A stretch of 64,000 nt of DNA, taken from positions 4,161,501 to 4,225,500 of the forward strand of contig NZ_JAPZBC010000001.1 in assembly GCF_027460265.1 (NCBI RefSeq). The letters run 5' to 3'. The notes under the pieces are model-generated. The model was not told the DNA's origin and ran no database searches. It saw only the letters and a program-made list of their open reading frames with translations. Position numbers and translations under genes: made by a program. Below, one piece after another: positions 53,030-62,320 of the stretch. Origin of the DNA: Streptomyces sp. WMMC940. GTDB lineage: Bacteria > Actinomycetota > Actinomycetes > Streptomycetales > Streptomycetaceae. The stretch's first letter is position 1; every line of letters begins with the position of its first letter.

Positions 53030-53887
53030 TCAGCTCTCCTCGCCGAGTTCGCGCGCCAGTGCCACCAAAGCCCCGAGCGCCGGGTGCGGTGCGGCGGCGC
53101 GCCAGGCGAGGACGACCGGGACCGGAGGGGCGTCGGTGAGGGGGCGGTAGGTGACTCCCGGGTGGGGGTGCATGTCCGCCGTCGACGCCGCGGAGGCGCC
53201 CGCGCCGCGGCCGGCGGCGATCGCGGTCAGCCAGTCGTCGGTGTTGCCGACGGTCAGCGTCGTCGCCGGCCGGGTCCCGGCCGGCCAGAGGTCGAGCGTC
53301 GTCAGGCCCGAGACGGTGTTGAGGACGACGGGGACGGAGGCGAGATCGGCGAGCGTGAGTGACGCACGACGGGCGAGCGGCCCGTCGGAGGTGACCGCGG
53401 CGACCCGGGGTTCGGTGAACAGCAGCGCCGTCACCAGGCCGGACGTGTCGACGGGGCCGCGCAGCACGGCGGCGTCCACCTCGCCGCGTGCCAGTCCCGC
53501 CGTGCGGTCGTCGATGCGGAGGAGCTCCAGCGGGGTCTCCGGGTGCTCCCGCTGCCAGCGCCGCAGCAGAGGGGTGGTGAACGAGCCGAAGGCGGACCAG
53601 GCGTGCCCGAGGCGCAGGGGCCGGCGGTGCAGCCGTGCGGGGTCGAGCGCCTCGTCGAACGCGGCCACCGCCGCGGCGGCCTTCTCACGGAAGGCCCGGC
53701 CCTCGGCGGTGAGGTCCACATGATGCGTGGAGCGGTCGACGAGCCGCACGCCGAGTCGGCGTTCCAGCGCGGCGAGCGTGCGCGAGACGGCCGGCTGGGT
53801 GAGGTGCAGTGCGGTGGCGGCCCTGGTCAGGCTCCGTTCCTCCGCGATGGCGAGGAAACAGCGGAGATGACGCAGCTCGATGCTCAT
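53030..53887 (-). CDS. LysR-family transcriptional regulator
   Basis: 285 residues from ATG 53887. The N-terminal winged helix MSIELRHLRCFLAIAEERSLTRAATALHLTQPAVSRTLAALERRLGVRLVDRS is classic LysR. The effector-binding domain (about 90-285) shows LRLGHAWSAFGSFTTPLLRRW and LARGEVDAAVLRG. It is divergent from an EamA transporter, the common arrangement in which the regulator controls the exporter. The 135-bp gap holds two inverted repeats. Confidence 0.9.
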   Translation of the reverse strand: MSIELRHLRCFLAIAEERSLTRAATALHLTQPAVSRTLAALERRLGVRLVDRSTHHVDLTAEGRAFREKAAAAVAAFDEALDPARLHRRPLRLGHAWSAFGSFTTPLLRRWQREHPETPLELLRIDDRTAGLARGEVDAAVLRGPVDTSGLVTALLFTEPRVAAVTSDGPLARRASLTLADLASVPVVLNTVSGLTTLDLWPAGTRPATTLTVGNTDDWLTAIAAGRGAGASAASTADMHPHPGVTYRPLTDAPPVPVVLAWRAAAPHPALGALVALARELGEES

Positions 53888-53960
53888 GCGTGCGAAGCAT
53901 AACCGCAGCCCAGTCGGCATTTCACGGGGGGCGAGGGCTTCCGTAGCGTGAAGGGGATAC

Positions 53961-53980
53961 GAAGTGGACCGGACCACTTC
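53961..53980. promoter_or_regulatory. Inverted repeat 1 in the LysR/EamA divergent promoter
   Basis: GAAGTGG-N6-CCACTTC, perfect 7-bp arms, 43 bp before the EamA start. Its form (two-fold symmetric, about 20 bp) suits a dimeric repressor. Confidence 0.5.
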
Positions 53981-53982
53981 AG

Positions 53983-54001
53983 TGCAGTATTTTGAACTGC
54001 A
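53983..54001. promoter_or_regulatory. Inverted repeat 2 in the LysR/EamA divergent promoter
   Basis: TGCAGT-N7-ACTGCA with an AT-rich core (ATTTTGA), 3 bp after repeat 1 and 21 bp before the EamA GTG. The AT-rich centre with flanking dyads resembles LysR T-N11-A sites. Confidence 0.5.
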
Positions 54002-54022
54002 GGTTCAGTCGGATGGACGAAG

Positions 54023-55018
54023 GTGGAAACGGTGGGCAGGCTCCGTGGCGCAGGCGCGACCGCAAGCACCGATGGCCGCGAGGGTGTGAGTGCGGAGCGG
54101 GCGGCAGCCGCCGCGGTCGCCCTGCCCGAGGCCGCCGGTGAACTGGGCCGCGCCGCGCGGCGCGGCCGCGGCTCGCTCGGGCCGGTCGCCCTCGTCGTCG
54201 CGGGCGGGCTCTCCGTGCAGTTCGGTGCCGCCGTCGCCGTGCTGCTGATGCCCCGCGCGGGAGCGCTCGGCGTCGTCACGCTCCGGCTCGTCCTCGCCGC
54301 CGTCGTGCTCCTGCTGGTCTGCCGCCCCCGGCTCCGCGGCCACTCCCGCACCGACTGGGGCACGGTGGTGGCCTTCGGCGCGGCCATGGCGGGGATGAAC
54401 ATGCTCTTCTACCAGGCCGCCGACCGCATACCGCTCGGCGCGGCCGTGACCCTGGAGGTCCTCGGCCCGTTGGCGCTCTCCGTGATCGTCTCGCGGCGGC
54501 TGATCAACCTCCTCTGGGCGGGCCTCGCCCTCGGCGGCGTCGTCCTCCTCGGCGGCGGCGGCTTCGACCGGCTCGATCCGGTCGGCGCGGCGTTCGCCCT
54601 CGGGGCGGGTGCGATGTGGGCGGCGTACATCGTCTTCAGCGCCCGCACCGGACGCCGGTTCCCGCAGGCCGACGGGCTCGCCCTCGCGATGGCGGTCGGC
54701 GCCGTCCTCAGTCTGCCGTTCGGCATCGCGGAGGCGGGCGGCAGGCTGCTCGTCCCGTCCACGATCGGGCTGGGCCTCCTGGTCGCGCTGATGTCGTCCG
54801 TGCTGCCCTACACGCTGGAACTCCTCGCTCTGCGACGGCTGCCCGCCCCCACCTTCGCCGTACTGATGAGCCTGGAGCCGGCGATCGCCGCGACCGCCGG
54901 GTTCCTCGTGCTGCACCAGGCCCTGTCCGCGGCCGACGCCCTGGCGATCGCGCTGGTCGTCGCGGCGAGTATGGGCGCGGTGCGCACCCAGGTGGGGGCG
55001 GGCGGACGCACGGCGTGA
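54023..55018 (+). CDS. EamA-family (RhtA-like) exporter
   Basis: 331 residues: a 45-residue cytoplasmic extension, then ten transmembrane helices in two EamA repeats (LGPVALVVAGGLSVQFGAAVAVLLMP ... ; GAAFALGAGAMWAAYIVFSARTGRRFP ...). The second repeat ends LPAPTFAVLMSLEPAIAATAGFLVLHQ, the conserved RhtA/YdcZ pattern. RhtA exports threonine and homoserine. The substrate here is open. GTG at 54023 is used, but a GTG at 54086 would remove most of the extension and is equally plausible. Probably regulated by the divergent LysR gene. Confidence 0.85.
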   Translation: METVGRLRGAGATASTDGREGVSAERAAAAAVALPEAAGELGRAARRGRGSLGPVALVVAGGLSVQFGAAVAVLLMPRAGALGVVTLRLVLAAVVLLLVCRPRLRGHSRTDWGTVVAFGAAMAGMNMLFYQAADRIPLGAAVTLEVLGPLALSVIVSRRLINLLWAGLALGGVVLLGGGGFDRLDPVGAAFALGAGAMWAAYIVFSARTGRRFPQADGLALAMAVGAVLSLPFGIAEAGGRLLVPSTIGLGLLVALMSSVLPYTLELLALRRLPAPTFAVLMSLEPAIAATAGFLVLHQALSAADALAIALVVAASMGAVRTQVGAGGRTA

Positions 55019-55060
55019 GGCCGCCCGCGGGCCGGGTGCACCGGCGCCCGTCCGCGGGCA

Positions 55061-55852
55061 CTACGTCGCAGCCCCGGCCCCACTCCCGGACGCGGACGCC
55101 GGCATCCCCGCCACCGGCGGCGTGAGCAGCCTCTCCCGCAGCGACTCGATCAGGGCCTCGTCCACGCCCAGCGCGTTCTCCGCATAGCCCCGTATCGACC
55201 CGTGCCGGCGGGCCAGTGCCGCCAGGAACAGCCTCATGACCTCCGCCGGCGCGCGTCCGTAGCCGGGCCACCTCGGCTCCCTGTCCCCGTGTGCCGCCCG
55301 CCAGTCCGCCAGCAGGCGCCCGGTGGCCAGCTCAGTCAGGGCGAAGTCCTCGACGGCGTCCGCCTCGGAGACGCCCACCAGGACCAGCACGAGAGCGGCC
55401 AGCAGACCCGTGCGGTCCTTGCCGGACGCGCAGTGGAACACCACGGGGCGGTCCGCCGCCGCGATCACCTCCAGGGTCTCGCGCAGCTCGGCGACCCCGT
55501 CGTCGGCCACCTCCAGGTATCGCTCGGCGAGGTACGGCCCGACCTCGATCTCGGGGCCGAGTGAGGGCTGGTCGTACGGCCGGTGCTCGATGCTGAGGTT
55601 GTGGTAGGTGAACGACGCGTCGTCCGGGACGCGTCCGCGGGCCTCGATCTCCCACGGGTGTCGCAGATCGACGATCGTGCCGATGCCCAGGCCGAGGAAG
55701 CGTTCCCAGTCCTCCCCGGCGAGCTTGGCCAGCGAGTCGGAGCGGTACAGCCGCCCCCACCGCACGGAGCGTCCGCCCCCCGCGGCGTAGCCGCCCAAGT
55801 CCCGGAAGTTGCACAGCCGTTCGAACGGTATGTGTCTGCCTTGTCTGGTCAC
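55061..55852 (-). CDS. Tyrosine-protein phosphatase (PtpB-like, dual-specificity fold)
   Basis: 263 residues, GTG start. NFRDLGGYAAGGGRSVRWGRLYRSDSL is the conserved opening of the family, then IVDLRHPWEIEARG, and the P-loop VVFHCASGKDRTGLLAAL with Cys141 nucleophile and Arg147 (CX5R). The Lys in SGKDRTG is typical of the phosphoinositide/tyrosine group that includes mycobacterial PtpB. It removes phosphate from tyrosine (or lipids) in the cytoplasm. Convergent with the EamA gene and divergent from the carboxylase operon. Confidence 0.9.
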   Translation of the reverse strand: MTRQGRHIPFERLCNFRDLGGYAAGGGRSVRWGRLYRSDSLAKLAGEDWERFLGLGIGTIVDLRHPWEIEARGRVPDDASFTYHNLSIEHRPYDQPSLGPEIEVGPYLAERYLEVADDGVAELRETLEVIAAADRPVVFHCASGKDRTGLLAALVLVLVGVSEADAVEDFALTELATGRLLADWRAAHGDREPRWPGYGRAPAEVMRLFLAALARRHGSIRGYAENALGVDEALIESLRERLLTPPVAGMPASASGSGAGAAT

Positions 55853-55990
55853 GGGGTGGCACGGTACCGGCTCCCGCCGTCCGCCCCGTGCCACCGGTGG
55901 GCCGAGGGGGACGCCGGTGGGCCGAGGCCCGCCGGCCGGCCGGGAAGCCGCCGACGGATCCGGAGCCTTCGGTCGGTCCAGAAAGTAAAG

Positions 55991-56002
55991 CAAGCATGCT
56001 TG
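55991..56002. promoter_or_regulatory. Perfect 12-bp palindrome in the carboxylase operon promoter
   Basis: CAAGCATGCTTG lies in an AT-rich stretch 62 bp upstream of the first operon gene (56065) and inside its divergent promoter. TTGATT at its right edge could serve as -35. Symmetric TetR-type operators of this form often control acyl-CoA catabolic operons. A regulator gene is not in the window. Confidence 0.5.
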
Positions 56003-56064
56003 ATTGTTTCTTCGGGCGCTGTCATGCTCCGGGGCACCACGCCGTGTCCCGGAGGGAGCGCCCC

Positions 56065-56877
56065 GTGTCCGACCCCGCGGCCGTCATCGACGACCTGCGC
56101 GCAGAGAGCGACGAACTCGACCGGCTCGTGGCCGGTTTGAGCGACGAGGAATGGGAGACGTCCACCCCCGCGACCGGCTGGACCGTCGCCCACCAGATCG
56201 CCCACCTCGCCTGGACCGACGAGGTCGCCCTGCTCGCCGCCACCAGCCCCGGTGCCTTCGCCCAGGAGGTCGAGAAGGCGCTCGCCGAGCCCGGCACCTT
56301 CGTCGACCGGGCCGCGGAGGCCGGGGTCCGTCGGCCGCCCGCAGAACTGCTCGCCCACTGGCGCACCGGCCGCGACCGGCTCCGGCAGGCCCTGTGCGAC
56401 GCGCCCCCGGGCGCCCGGTTCCCGTGGTACGGACCGCCGATGAGCGCCAGGTCGATGGCCACCGCCCGGCTGATGGAGACCTGGGCGCACGGCCAGGACG
56501 TCGCCGACGCCCTCGGCGTCGTGCGGCAGCCGACCGCCCGGCTTCGGCACGTCGCGCACATCGGGGTGCGGGCCCGCGACTACGCCTTCCTCGTGCGAGG
56601 GCTCGAGGCACCGAAGGAGCAGTTCCGGGTCGAGCTGACCGGGCCGGGCGGGGAACTGTGGACGTGGGGGCCCGAGGAGGCCGCCGGGGTCCACGATGCC
56701 GAGGGCCGGGAGAGGGTCACCGGCCCCGCGCTGGACTTCTGCCTGCTGGTGACCCAGCGCGCGCACCGCGACGACCTCGCCGTCCGGGCGGAGGGCGCCG
56801 ACGCCGACCGCTGGCTGGACATCGCCCAGGCGTTCGCCGGCCCGGCGGGCACCGGCCGCACCCCCAAGGGAGCCTGA
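56065..56877 (+). CDS. TIGR03084-type metal-binding protein (DinB/MDMPI-like)
   Basis: 270 residues, GTG with GGAGGGAG 7 bp upstream. The N-terminal four-helix bundle carries the metal triad pattern: LSDEEWETSTPATGWTVAHQIAHLAWTDEVAL (His) and ATARLMETWAHGQDVADAL (Glu/His), as in mycothiol-dependent maleylpyruvate isomerase-like proteins. A second domain (170-270) has KEQFRVELTGPGGELWTWGPEEA. The subfamily is usually encoded beside AtuA and acyl-CoA carboxylase genes, as here (3 bp before the AtuA start), but its reaction is not known to me. Confidence 0.83.
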   Translation: MSDPAAVIDDLRAESDELDRLVAGLSDEEWETSTPATGWTVAHQIAHLAWTDEVALLAATSPGAFAQEVEKALAEPGTFVDRAAEAGVRRPPAELLAHWRTGRDRLRQALCDAPPGARFPWYGPPMSARSMATARLMETWAHGQDVADALGVVRQPTARLRHVAHIGVRARDYAFLVRGLEAPKEQFRVELTGPGGELWTWGPEEAAGVHDAEGRERVTGPALDFCLLVTQRAHRDDLAVRAEGADADRWLDIAQAFAGPAGTGRTPKGA

Positions 56878-56880
56878 CCG

Positions 56881-58596
56881 GTGCCGCCCACGGAGCCCGC
56901 CCCGCTGCGGATCGGGAACGCGTCCGGCTTCTACGGCGACCGCTTCGACGCCGTGCGCGAGATGCTCACCGGCGGTGAACTGGACGTCCTCACCGGGGAC
57001 TACCTGGCCGAACTGACCATGCTCATCCTCGGCAGGGACCGGATGAAGGACCCCCGCCTCGGGTACGCCCGGACCTTCCTGCGCCAGTTGGAGGAGGGCC
57101 TCGGGCTGGCGCACGAGCGCGGCGTGCGGATCGTCGCCAACGCGGGCGGGCTCAACCCGTCCGGTCTCGCCGACGCCGTGCGCGAGCTCGCCGCCCGGGT
57201 CGGCGTCCCCGTGCGCGTCGCCCATGTCGAGGGCGACGACCTCACCGAGCGCTTCCCCGGCGCGCTGGCCGCCAACGCCTATCTCGGCGGGGGCGGGATC
57301 GCCGCCTGTCTGGCGGAGGGAGCGGACGTCGTCGTCACCGGCCGGGTCACCGACGCCGCGCTCGTCACCGGGCCCGCGCAGTGGCACTTCGGCTGGGGGC
57401 CCGAGGACCGCGACGCCCTCGCCGGCGCCGTCGTCGCCGGCCACGTCCTGGAGTGCGGCACGCAGGCGACGGGCGGCAACTATGCCTTCTTCGCCGACGG
57501 ACGGTACGCCGGCCGGGACCTGCGCCGCCCCGGGTTCCCCCTCGCCGAACTGCACGCCGACGGCAGCAGCGTCATCACCAAGCACCCCGGCACCGGCGGT
57601 TTCGTGGACACCGGGACGGTCACCGCCCAGCTGCTGTACGAGACGGGCGGGGCGCGCTACGCGGGCCCCGACGTCACGGCGCGCCTGGACTCCGTACGGC
57701 TCACCCAGGAGGGCCCGGACCGGGTCCGGGTCTCGGGCGTGCGCGGCGAGGCGCCGCCGCCGGACCTGAAGACCGGACTCAACCGCCTCGGCGGCTGGCG
57801 CAACGAGGTGGTGTTCGTCCTGACCGGGCTCGACATCGACGCCAAGGCGCGGCTGGTGCGCGAGCAGATCGAGGACGCCTTCGGCCGCGCCGGGTCCCGC
57901 CCGACGGAGGTCCGCTGGGAACTGGCCCGCACCGACCGGCCGGACGCCGCCACCGAGGAGACCGCGAGCGCGCTGCTGCGGCTGGTCGTGCGCGACCGCG
58001 ACGCGGAGGCCGTCGGCCGGGTCGTCAGCGGAGCGGCCGTCGAGACGGCCCTCGGCGGCTACCCGGGCTTCCATGTGACCGCCCCGCCCGGGAAGGGCGC
58101 GCCCTACGGGGTGTTCGAGGCGGCGTACGTGGACGCCGGGTCGGTCGCGCACACCGCCGTGCTCGACGACGGGCGGCGGCTGCCGGTCCCGGCGGCCCCG
58201 CACTCCCGCGTCCTGGAGCCCGTTCCGGACCCGCCGCTGCCCGAGCCGCCGCCGGCCGGCGCGAGGACCCGCCGCGCCCCCCTCGGCCTGGTCGCGGGTG
58301 CCCGGAGCGGCGACAAGGGCGGCGACGCGAACATCGGGGTGTGGGTCCGTGACGACGACGCGTGGCGCTGGCTGGCGCACGAGCTGACCGTGGAGCGGCT
58401 GCGCGAGCTCCTGCCGGAGACCGCGGAGCTGCCCGTCGTACGCCATGTCCTGCCGAACCTGCGGGCGCTGAACTTCACCGTCGAGGGCCTGCTGGGCGAG
58501 GGCGTCGCCGCCCGGGCCCGCTTCGATCCGCAGGCGAAGGGCCTGGGGGAGTGGCTGCGGTCCCGGCACGTGGACGTCCCGGAAAGCCTGCTGTGA
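56881..58596 (+). CDS. AtuA family protein (acyclic terpene utilisation, DUF1446)
   Basis: 571 residues, GTG start 3 bp after the previous stop. LRIGNASGFYGDRFDAVREMLTGGELDVLTGDYLAELTM opens the family. Later come IVANAGGLNPSGLADAV, NAYLGGGGIAACLAEGADVVVTGRVTDAALVTGP, LECGTQATGGNYAFF and SSVITKHPGTGGFVDTGTV. The C-terminal 100 residues (LVAGARSGDKGGDANIGVW ... LPNLRALNFTVEGLLGEG) are the AtuA second domain. AtuA is required for citronellol/geraniol breakdown in Pseudomonas with a geranyl-CoA carboxylase. Biochemical function remains unclear. It is the second gene of the operon. Confidence 0.88.
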   Translation: MPPTEPAPLRIGNASGFYGDRFDAVREMLTGGELDVLTGDYLAELTMLILGRDRMKDPRLGYARTFLRQLEEGLGLAHERGVRIVANAGGLNPSGLADAVRELAARVGVPVRVAHVEGDDLTERFPGALAANAYLGGGGIAACLAEGADVVVTGRVTDAALVTGPAQWHFGWGPEDRDALAGAVVAGHVLECGTQATGGNYAFFADGRYAGRDLRRPGFPLAELHADGSSVITKHPGTGGFVDTGTVTAQLLYETGGARYAGPDVTARLDSVRLTQEGPDRVRVSGVRGEAPPPDLKTGLNRLGGWRNEVVFVLTGLDIDAKARLVREQIEDAFGRAGSRPTEVRWELARTDRPDAATEETASALLRLVVRDRDAEAVGRVVSGAAVETALGGYPGFHVTAPPGKGAPYGVFEAAYVDAGSVAHTAVLDDGRRLPVPAAPHSRVLEPVPDPPLPEPPPAGARTRRAPLGLVAGARSGDKGGDANIGVWVRDDDAWRWLAHELTVERLRELLPETAELPVVRHVLPNLRALNFTVEGLLGEGVAARARFDPQAKGLGEWLRSRHVDVPESLL

Positions 58597-58752
58597 CCCG
58601 TGCCCCCTCTCGCGCCGCCCGGCGCGCCCCCGCCCCCTCGGCCCCGAGCGGGCCGGCCACCGCCGCGTCGTGCCGGGCCACCGGACCGTTCCCACCGGGC
58701 GCCGCCCGGCGCGCCCCGTCCGCGTACCGCAGCCCGCACCGGAGGTGACCCC

Positions 58753-60342
58753 GTGACCGTCCTCGCCAGCGCGTCCCCCGACCACACCGCCCAACGGGAG
58801 GCCATGCTCGCCCGACTCGACGCGCTCGGGGCCGAGCACGCCAAGGCCCTTGCCGGTGGCGGTGAGAAGTACACCGCACGGCACCGCAAGCGGGGCAAAC
58901 TCCTGGCCCGGGAACGGATCGAGCTGCTCCTCGACGCCGACACCCCGTTCCTGGAACTGTCGCCGCTCGCCGCCTGGGGCAGCGACTACCCCGTCGGAGC
59001 GTCCGTCGTCACCGGCATCGGCACGGTCGAGGGCGTCGAGTGCCTGATCACCGCCAACGACCCGACCGTGCGCGGCGGCGCCAGCAACCCCTGGACGCTG
59101 AAGAAGATCCTCCGTGCGAACGAGATCGCGTCGGCCAACCGGCTGCCGTTGATCAGCCTCGTCGAGTCCGGTGGGGCGGACCTCCCGTCCCAGAAGGAGA
59201 TCTTCATCCCGGGCGGGGCGCTCTTCCGCGACCTCACCCGGCTGTCCGCCGCCGGTATCCCCACGATCGCGGTGGTCTTCGGCAACTCCACCGCCGGTGG
59301 GGCGTACGTCCCCGGCATGTCCGACCACACCGTCATGATCAAGGAGCGGTCGAAGGTCTTCCTCGGCGGGCCGCCGCTGGTGAAGATGGCCACGGGTGAG
59401 GAGAGCGACGACGAGTCCCTCGGTGGCGCCGAGATGCACGCCCGGACGTCCGGACTCGCCGACCACTACGCCGTGGACGAGTACGACGCCGTCCGCCACG
59501 CCCGCCGGATCGTCGCACGCCTCAACCACCGCAAGGCGCACCCCGCTCCGGCGGCCCCGGCTGCACCGCCCGCGTACGACGAGGAGGAGCTCCTCGGCAT
59601 CGTCCCCGAGGACCTGAAGACCCCGTTCGACCCGCGCGAGGTCATCGCCCGGATCGTCGACGGCTCCGACTTCGACGAGTTCAAGCCGCTGTACGGCCCG
59701 AGCCTGGTCACCGGCTGGGCTCGGCTCCACGGCCACCCCGTCGGCATCCTCGCCAACGCGCAGGGCGTGCTGTTCAGCGCCGAGTCGCAGAAGGCCGCCC
59801 AGTTCATCCAGCTGGCCAACCAGCGCGACATCCCGCTGGTCTTCCTGCACAACACCACCGGCTACATGGTCGGCAAGGAGTACGAGCAGGGCGGCATCAT
59901 CAAGCACGGCGCCATGATGATCAACGCGGTCTCCAACTCGAAGGTCCCGCATCTGTCGGTGCTGATGGGCGCGTCGTACGGCGCCGGCCACTACGGGATG
60001 TGCGGCCGGGCGTACGACCCGCGCTTCCTCTTCGCCTGGCCCAGTGCCAAGTCCGCCGTGATGGGACCGCAGCAGCTCGCCGGCGTCCTCTCGATCGTCG
60101 CCCGCGCCTCGGCCGTCGCGAAGGGGCAGCCGTACGACGAGGAGGCCGATGCGGGGCTGCGCGCGATGGTCGAGCAGCAGATCGAGACGGAGTCGCTGCC
60201 GATGTTCCTCTCCGGGCGGCTCTACGACGACGGCGTCATCGACCCGCGCGACACCCGCACGGTGCTCGGCATGTGCCTGTCCGCCATCCACACGGCCCCG
60301 GTCGAAGGCGCGCGCGGCGGCTTCGGCGTCTTCAGGATGTGA
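58753..60342 (+). CDS. Acyl-CoA carboxylase, carboxyltransferase (beta) subunit
   Basis: 529 residues. GTG after GGAGGTGA, and the frame is open to 58600 but that leader is low-complexity. AccD/PccB-type crotonase folds: ARHRKRGKLLARERIELLLDADTPFLEL, then SLVESGGADLPSQKEIFIPGGALFRD, FGNSTAGGAYVPGMSD (first oxyanion hole), HNTTGYMVGKEYEQGGIIKHGAKM-like segment and SVLMGASYGAGHYGMCGRAYDPRFLFAWP (second). The motif order fits the methylcrotonyl/geranyl-CoA carboxylase branch more than acetyl/propionyl enzymes. It transfers CO2 from carboxybiotin to an acyl-CoA. The 156-bp gap before it is long for this operon. Confidence 0.92.
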   Translation: MTVLASASPDHTAQREAMLARLDALGAEHAKALAGGGEKYTARHRKRGKLLARERIELLLDADTPFLELSPLAAWGSDYPVGASVVTGIGTVEGVECLITANDPTVRGGASNPWTLKKILRANEIASANRLPLISLVESGGADLPSQKEIFIPGGALFRDLTRLSAAGIPTIAVVFGNSTAGGAYVPGMSDHTVMIKERSKVFLGGPPLVKMATGEESDDESLGGAEMHARTSGLADHYAVDEYDAVRHARRIVARLNHRKAHPAPAAPAAPPAYDEEELLGIVPEDLKTPFDPREVIARIVDGSDFDEFKPLYGPSLVTGWARLHGHPVGILANAQGVLFSAESQKAAQFIQLANQRDIPLVFLHNTTGYMVGKEYEQGGIIKHGAMMINAVSNSKVPHLSVLMGASYGAGHYGMCGRAYDPRFLFAWPSAKSAVMGPQQLAGVLSIVARASAVAKGQPYDEEADAGLRAMVEQQIETESLPMFLSGRLYDDGVIDPRDTRTVLGMCLSAIHTAPVEGARGGFGVFRM

Positions 60343-60349
60343 GGCCCCG

Positions 60350-62320
60350 ATGATCGAAACCCTGCTCGTCGCCAACCGCGGTGAGATCGCCTGCCGGGTG
60401 TTCCGCACCTGCCGGGAGCTCGGAATCGCGACGGTCGCCGTCTACGCCGACCCCGACGAGGGCGCGATGCACACCCGGGAGGCCGACGCGGCGGTACGGC
60501 TGCCGGGCGCCGCGCCCGCCGACACGTATCTGCGCGGCGACCTGATCGTGAAGGCGGCGCTCGCGGCCGGTGCGGACGCCGTCCACCCCGGCTACGGATT
60601 CCTTTCGGAGAACGCCGACTTCGCCCGGGAGGTCATCGGCGCGGGACTGACGTGGATCGGGCCGCCCCCGGAGGCCGTCGAGGCGATGGCGTCCAAGACC
60701 CGCGCCAAGGAGCTGATGGGGATCGCCCCGCTCGCGGCGGACGCGGTCACCGAGGACGATCTGCCCGTGCTGGTCAAGGCGGCGGCCGGCGGCGGCGGTC
60801 GCGGTATGCGTGTCGTCCGCGAACTGTCCGCGCTCCGCGACGAGTTGGCCGCCGCCCGGGCCGAGGCGCTGAGCGCCTTCGGGGACGGCGAGGTCTTCGT
60901 GGAGCCGTACGTCGAGGGCGGCCGTCACGTCGAGGTGCAGATCCTCGCCGACGCCCACGGCACGGTGTGGGCGCTGGGCACCCGGGACTGCTCGCTGCAG
61001 CGCCGCCACCAGAAGGTCGTCGAGGAGGCGCCCGCGCCGGGGCTGGGTCCCGAACTGACCTCCCGGCTGGAGGAGATGGCCGTCCGGGCGGCGCGGGCGA
61101 CGGACTACCGGGGCGCCGGCACGGTCGAGTTCCTCGTGGTGGGCGACCGGGCGCACTTCCTCGAGATGAACACCCGGCTCCAGGTGGAACACCCGGTCAC
61201 CGAGGCGGTGTTCGGGGTCGACCTGGTGGCCCTGCAGATCGCGGTCGCCGAGGGCGGCGCCCTGCCGCCCGCCCCGCCCGCCCCGCGCGGCCACGCCGTC
61301 GAGGCCCGGCTGTACGCCGAGGACCCGTCCCGCTCCTGGGCCCCGCAGACGGGTCGGCTCCACACCCTGTCCTTCCCGGCCCGCCGGTCGGTGGCCGGTG
61401 GGGACGGCACCGGGGAGCCGCGGCCGTGGACGCGGATCGACGCGGGGTACGGCGACGGCGACCGGATCGGGGTGCACTACGACGCGATGATCGCCAAGGT
61501 CGTCGTCTGGGCGCCCACCCGGCGGGAGGCCGTGCGCCGGCTCGCGGGCGATCTGGCGAGGGGCACGATCCACGGCCCTGTGACGAACCGGCGGCTGCTC
61601 GTGCGCTCCCTGCGGCACCCCGATTTCGTCGCCGCCCGGATGGACACCGGCTTCTACGACCGGCATCTGCCCGCGCTGACCGCGGCGGAGGACGGCGAGG
61701 AACTCGCCGCGCTCGCCGCGGCCCTGGCGGACGCCGCCGCCCGGCGGGCCGCCGGCGGCGCGGCCGGCACGACCGCACGCCTCGGCGGCTGGCGCAACCT
61801 CCCCTCGCAGCCCCAGGTGAAGCGCTACCGGGGCCGTGACACCGAGCACGAGATCCGCTACCGCGTCACCCGCCGGGGCACGCAGGCCGAGGGCTTCCCC
61901 GGAGTACGGGTCCGGCACGCCGCCCCGGACACCGTGCGGCTCGAGGTCGACGGTGTGGAACGCGAGTTCCGGGTCGCCGTCCACGAGGGCGACCGGATCC
62001 ACGTCGACACCGCGACCTCGGCCCACACGCTCACCCGGCTGTCCCGCTTCCCCGACCCCACCGCCCAGCGCGAGCCCGGTTCCCTGCTCGCCCCCATGCC
62101 CGGCACGGTCGTCCGGGTCGCCGAGGGACTCGCCCCCGGCGCCGCGGTCACCGCCGGCCAGCCGCTCGTCTGGCTGGAGGCGATGAAGATGGAGCACCGC
62201 GTCACCGCTCCCGCCTCCGGCACCCTCACCGCGCTCCACGCCGCCCCCGGCCGCCAGGTCGAGGTCGGTGCCCTTCTCGCCGTCGTACAAGCCGCAGCAC
62301 AGGAGGAGCACGCATCATGA
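60350..62320 (+). CDS. Acyl-CoA carboxylase, biotin carboxylase/BCCP (alpha) subunit
   Basis: 656 residues. IETLLVANRGEIACRVFRTCRELGIATVAVYAD (N-domain), GADAVHPGYGFLSENADFA, ATP-grasp loop LVKAAAGGGGRGMRVV, EVQILADAHGTVWALGTRDCSLQRRHQKVVEEAPAP, EMNTRLQVEHPVTEAV, then a linker and C-terminal biotinyl domain with WLEAMKMEHRV (Lys613 biotinylated). It carboxylates its own biotin using ATP and bicarbonate and hands CO2 to the beta subunit encoded 7 bp upstream. Its stop overlaps the acyl-CoA dehydrogenase start (ATGA). Confidence 0.93.
   Translation: MIETLLVANRGEIACRVFRTCRELGIATVAVYADPDEGAMHTREADAAVRLPGAAPADTYLRGDLIVKAALAAGADAVHPGYGFLSENADFAREVIGAGLTWIGPPPEAVEAMASKTRAKELMGIAPLAADAVTEDDLPVLVKAAAGGGGRGMRVVRELSALRDELAAARAEALSAFGDGEVFVEPYVEGGRHVEVQILADAHGTVWALGTRDCSLQRRHQKVVEEAPAPGLGPELTSRLEEMAVRAARATDYRGAGTVEFLVVGDRAHFLEMNTRLQVEHPVTEAVFGVDLVALQIAVAEGGALPPAPPAPRGHAVEARLYAEDPSRSWAPQTGRLHTLSFPARRSVAGGDGTGEPRPWTRIDAGYGDGDRIGVHYDAMIAKVVVWAPTRREAVRRLAGDLARGTIHGPVTNRRLLVRSLRHPDFVAARMDTGFYDRHLPALTAAEDGEELAALAAALADAAARRAAGGAAGTTARLGGWRNLPSQPQVKRYRGRDTEHEIRYRVTRRGTQAEGFPGVRVRHAAPDTVRLEVDGVEREFRVAVHEGDRIHVDTATSAHTLTRLSRFPDPTAQREPGSLLAPMPGTVVRVAEGLAPGAAVTAGQPLVWLEAMKMEHRVTAPASGTLTALHAAPGRQVEVGALLAVVQAAAQEEHAS

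Noticed and set aside
55849..60408. 1519-residue minus-strand ORF opposite the carboxylase operon
   Set aside because: It spans several well-identified plus-strand genes and their intergenic gaps and has only low-complexity Gly/Arg/Val sequence. A typical high-GC shadow.
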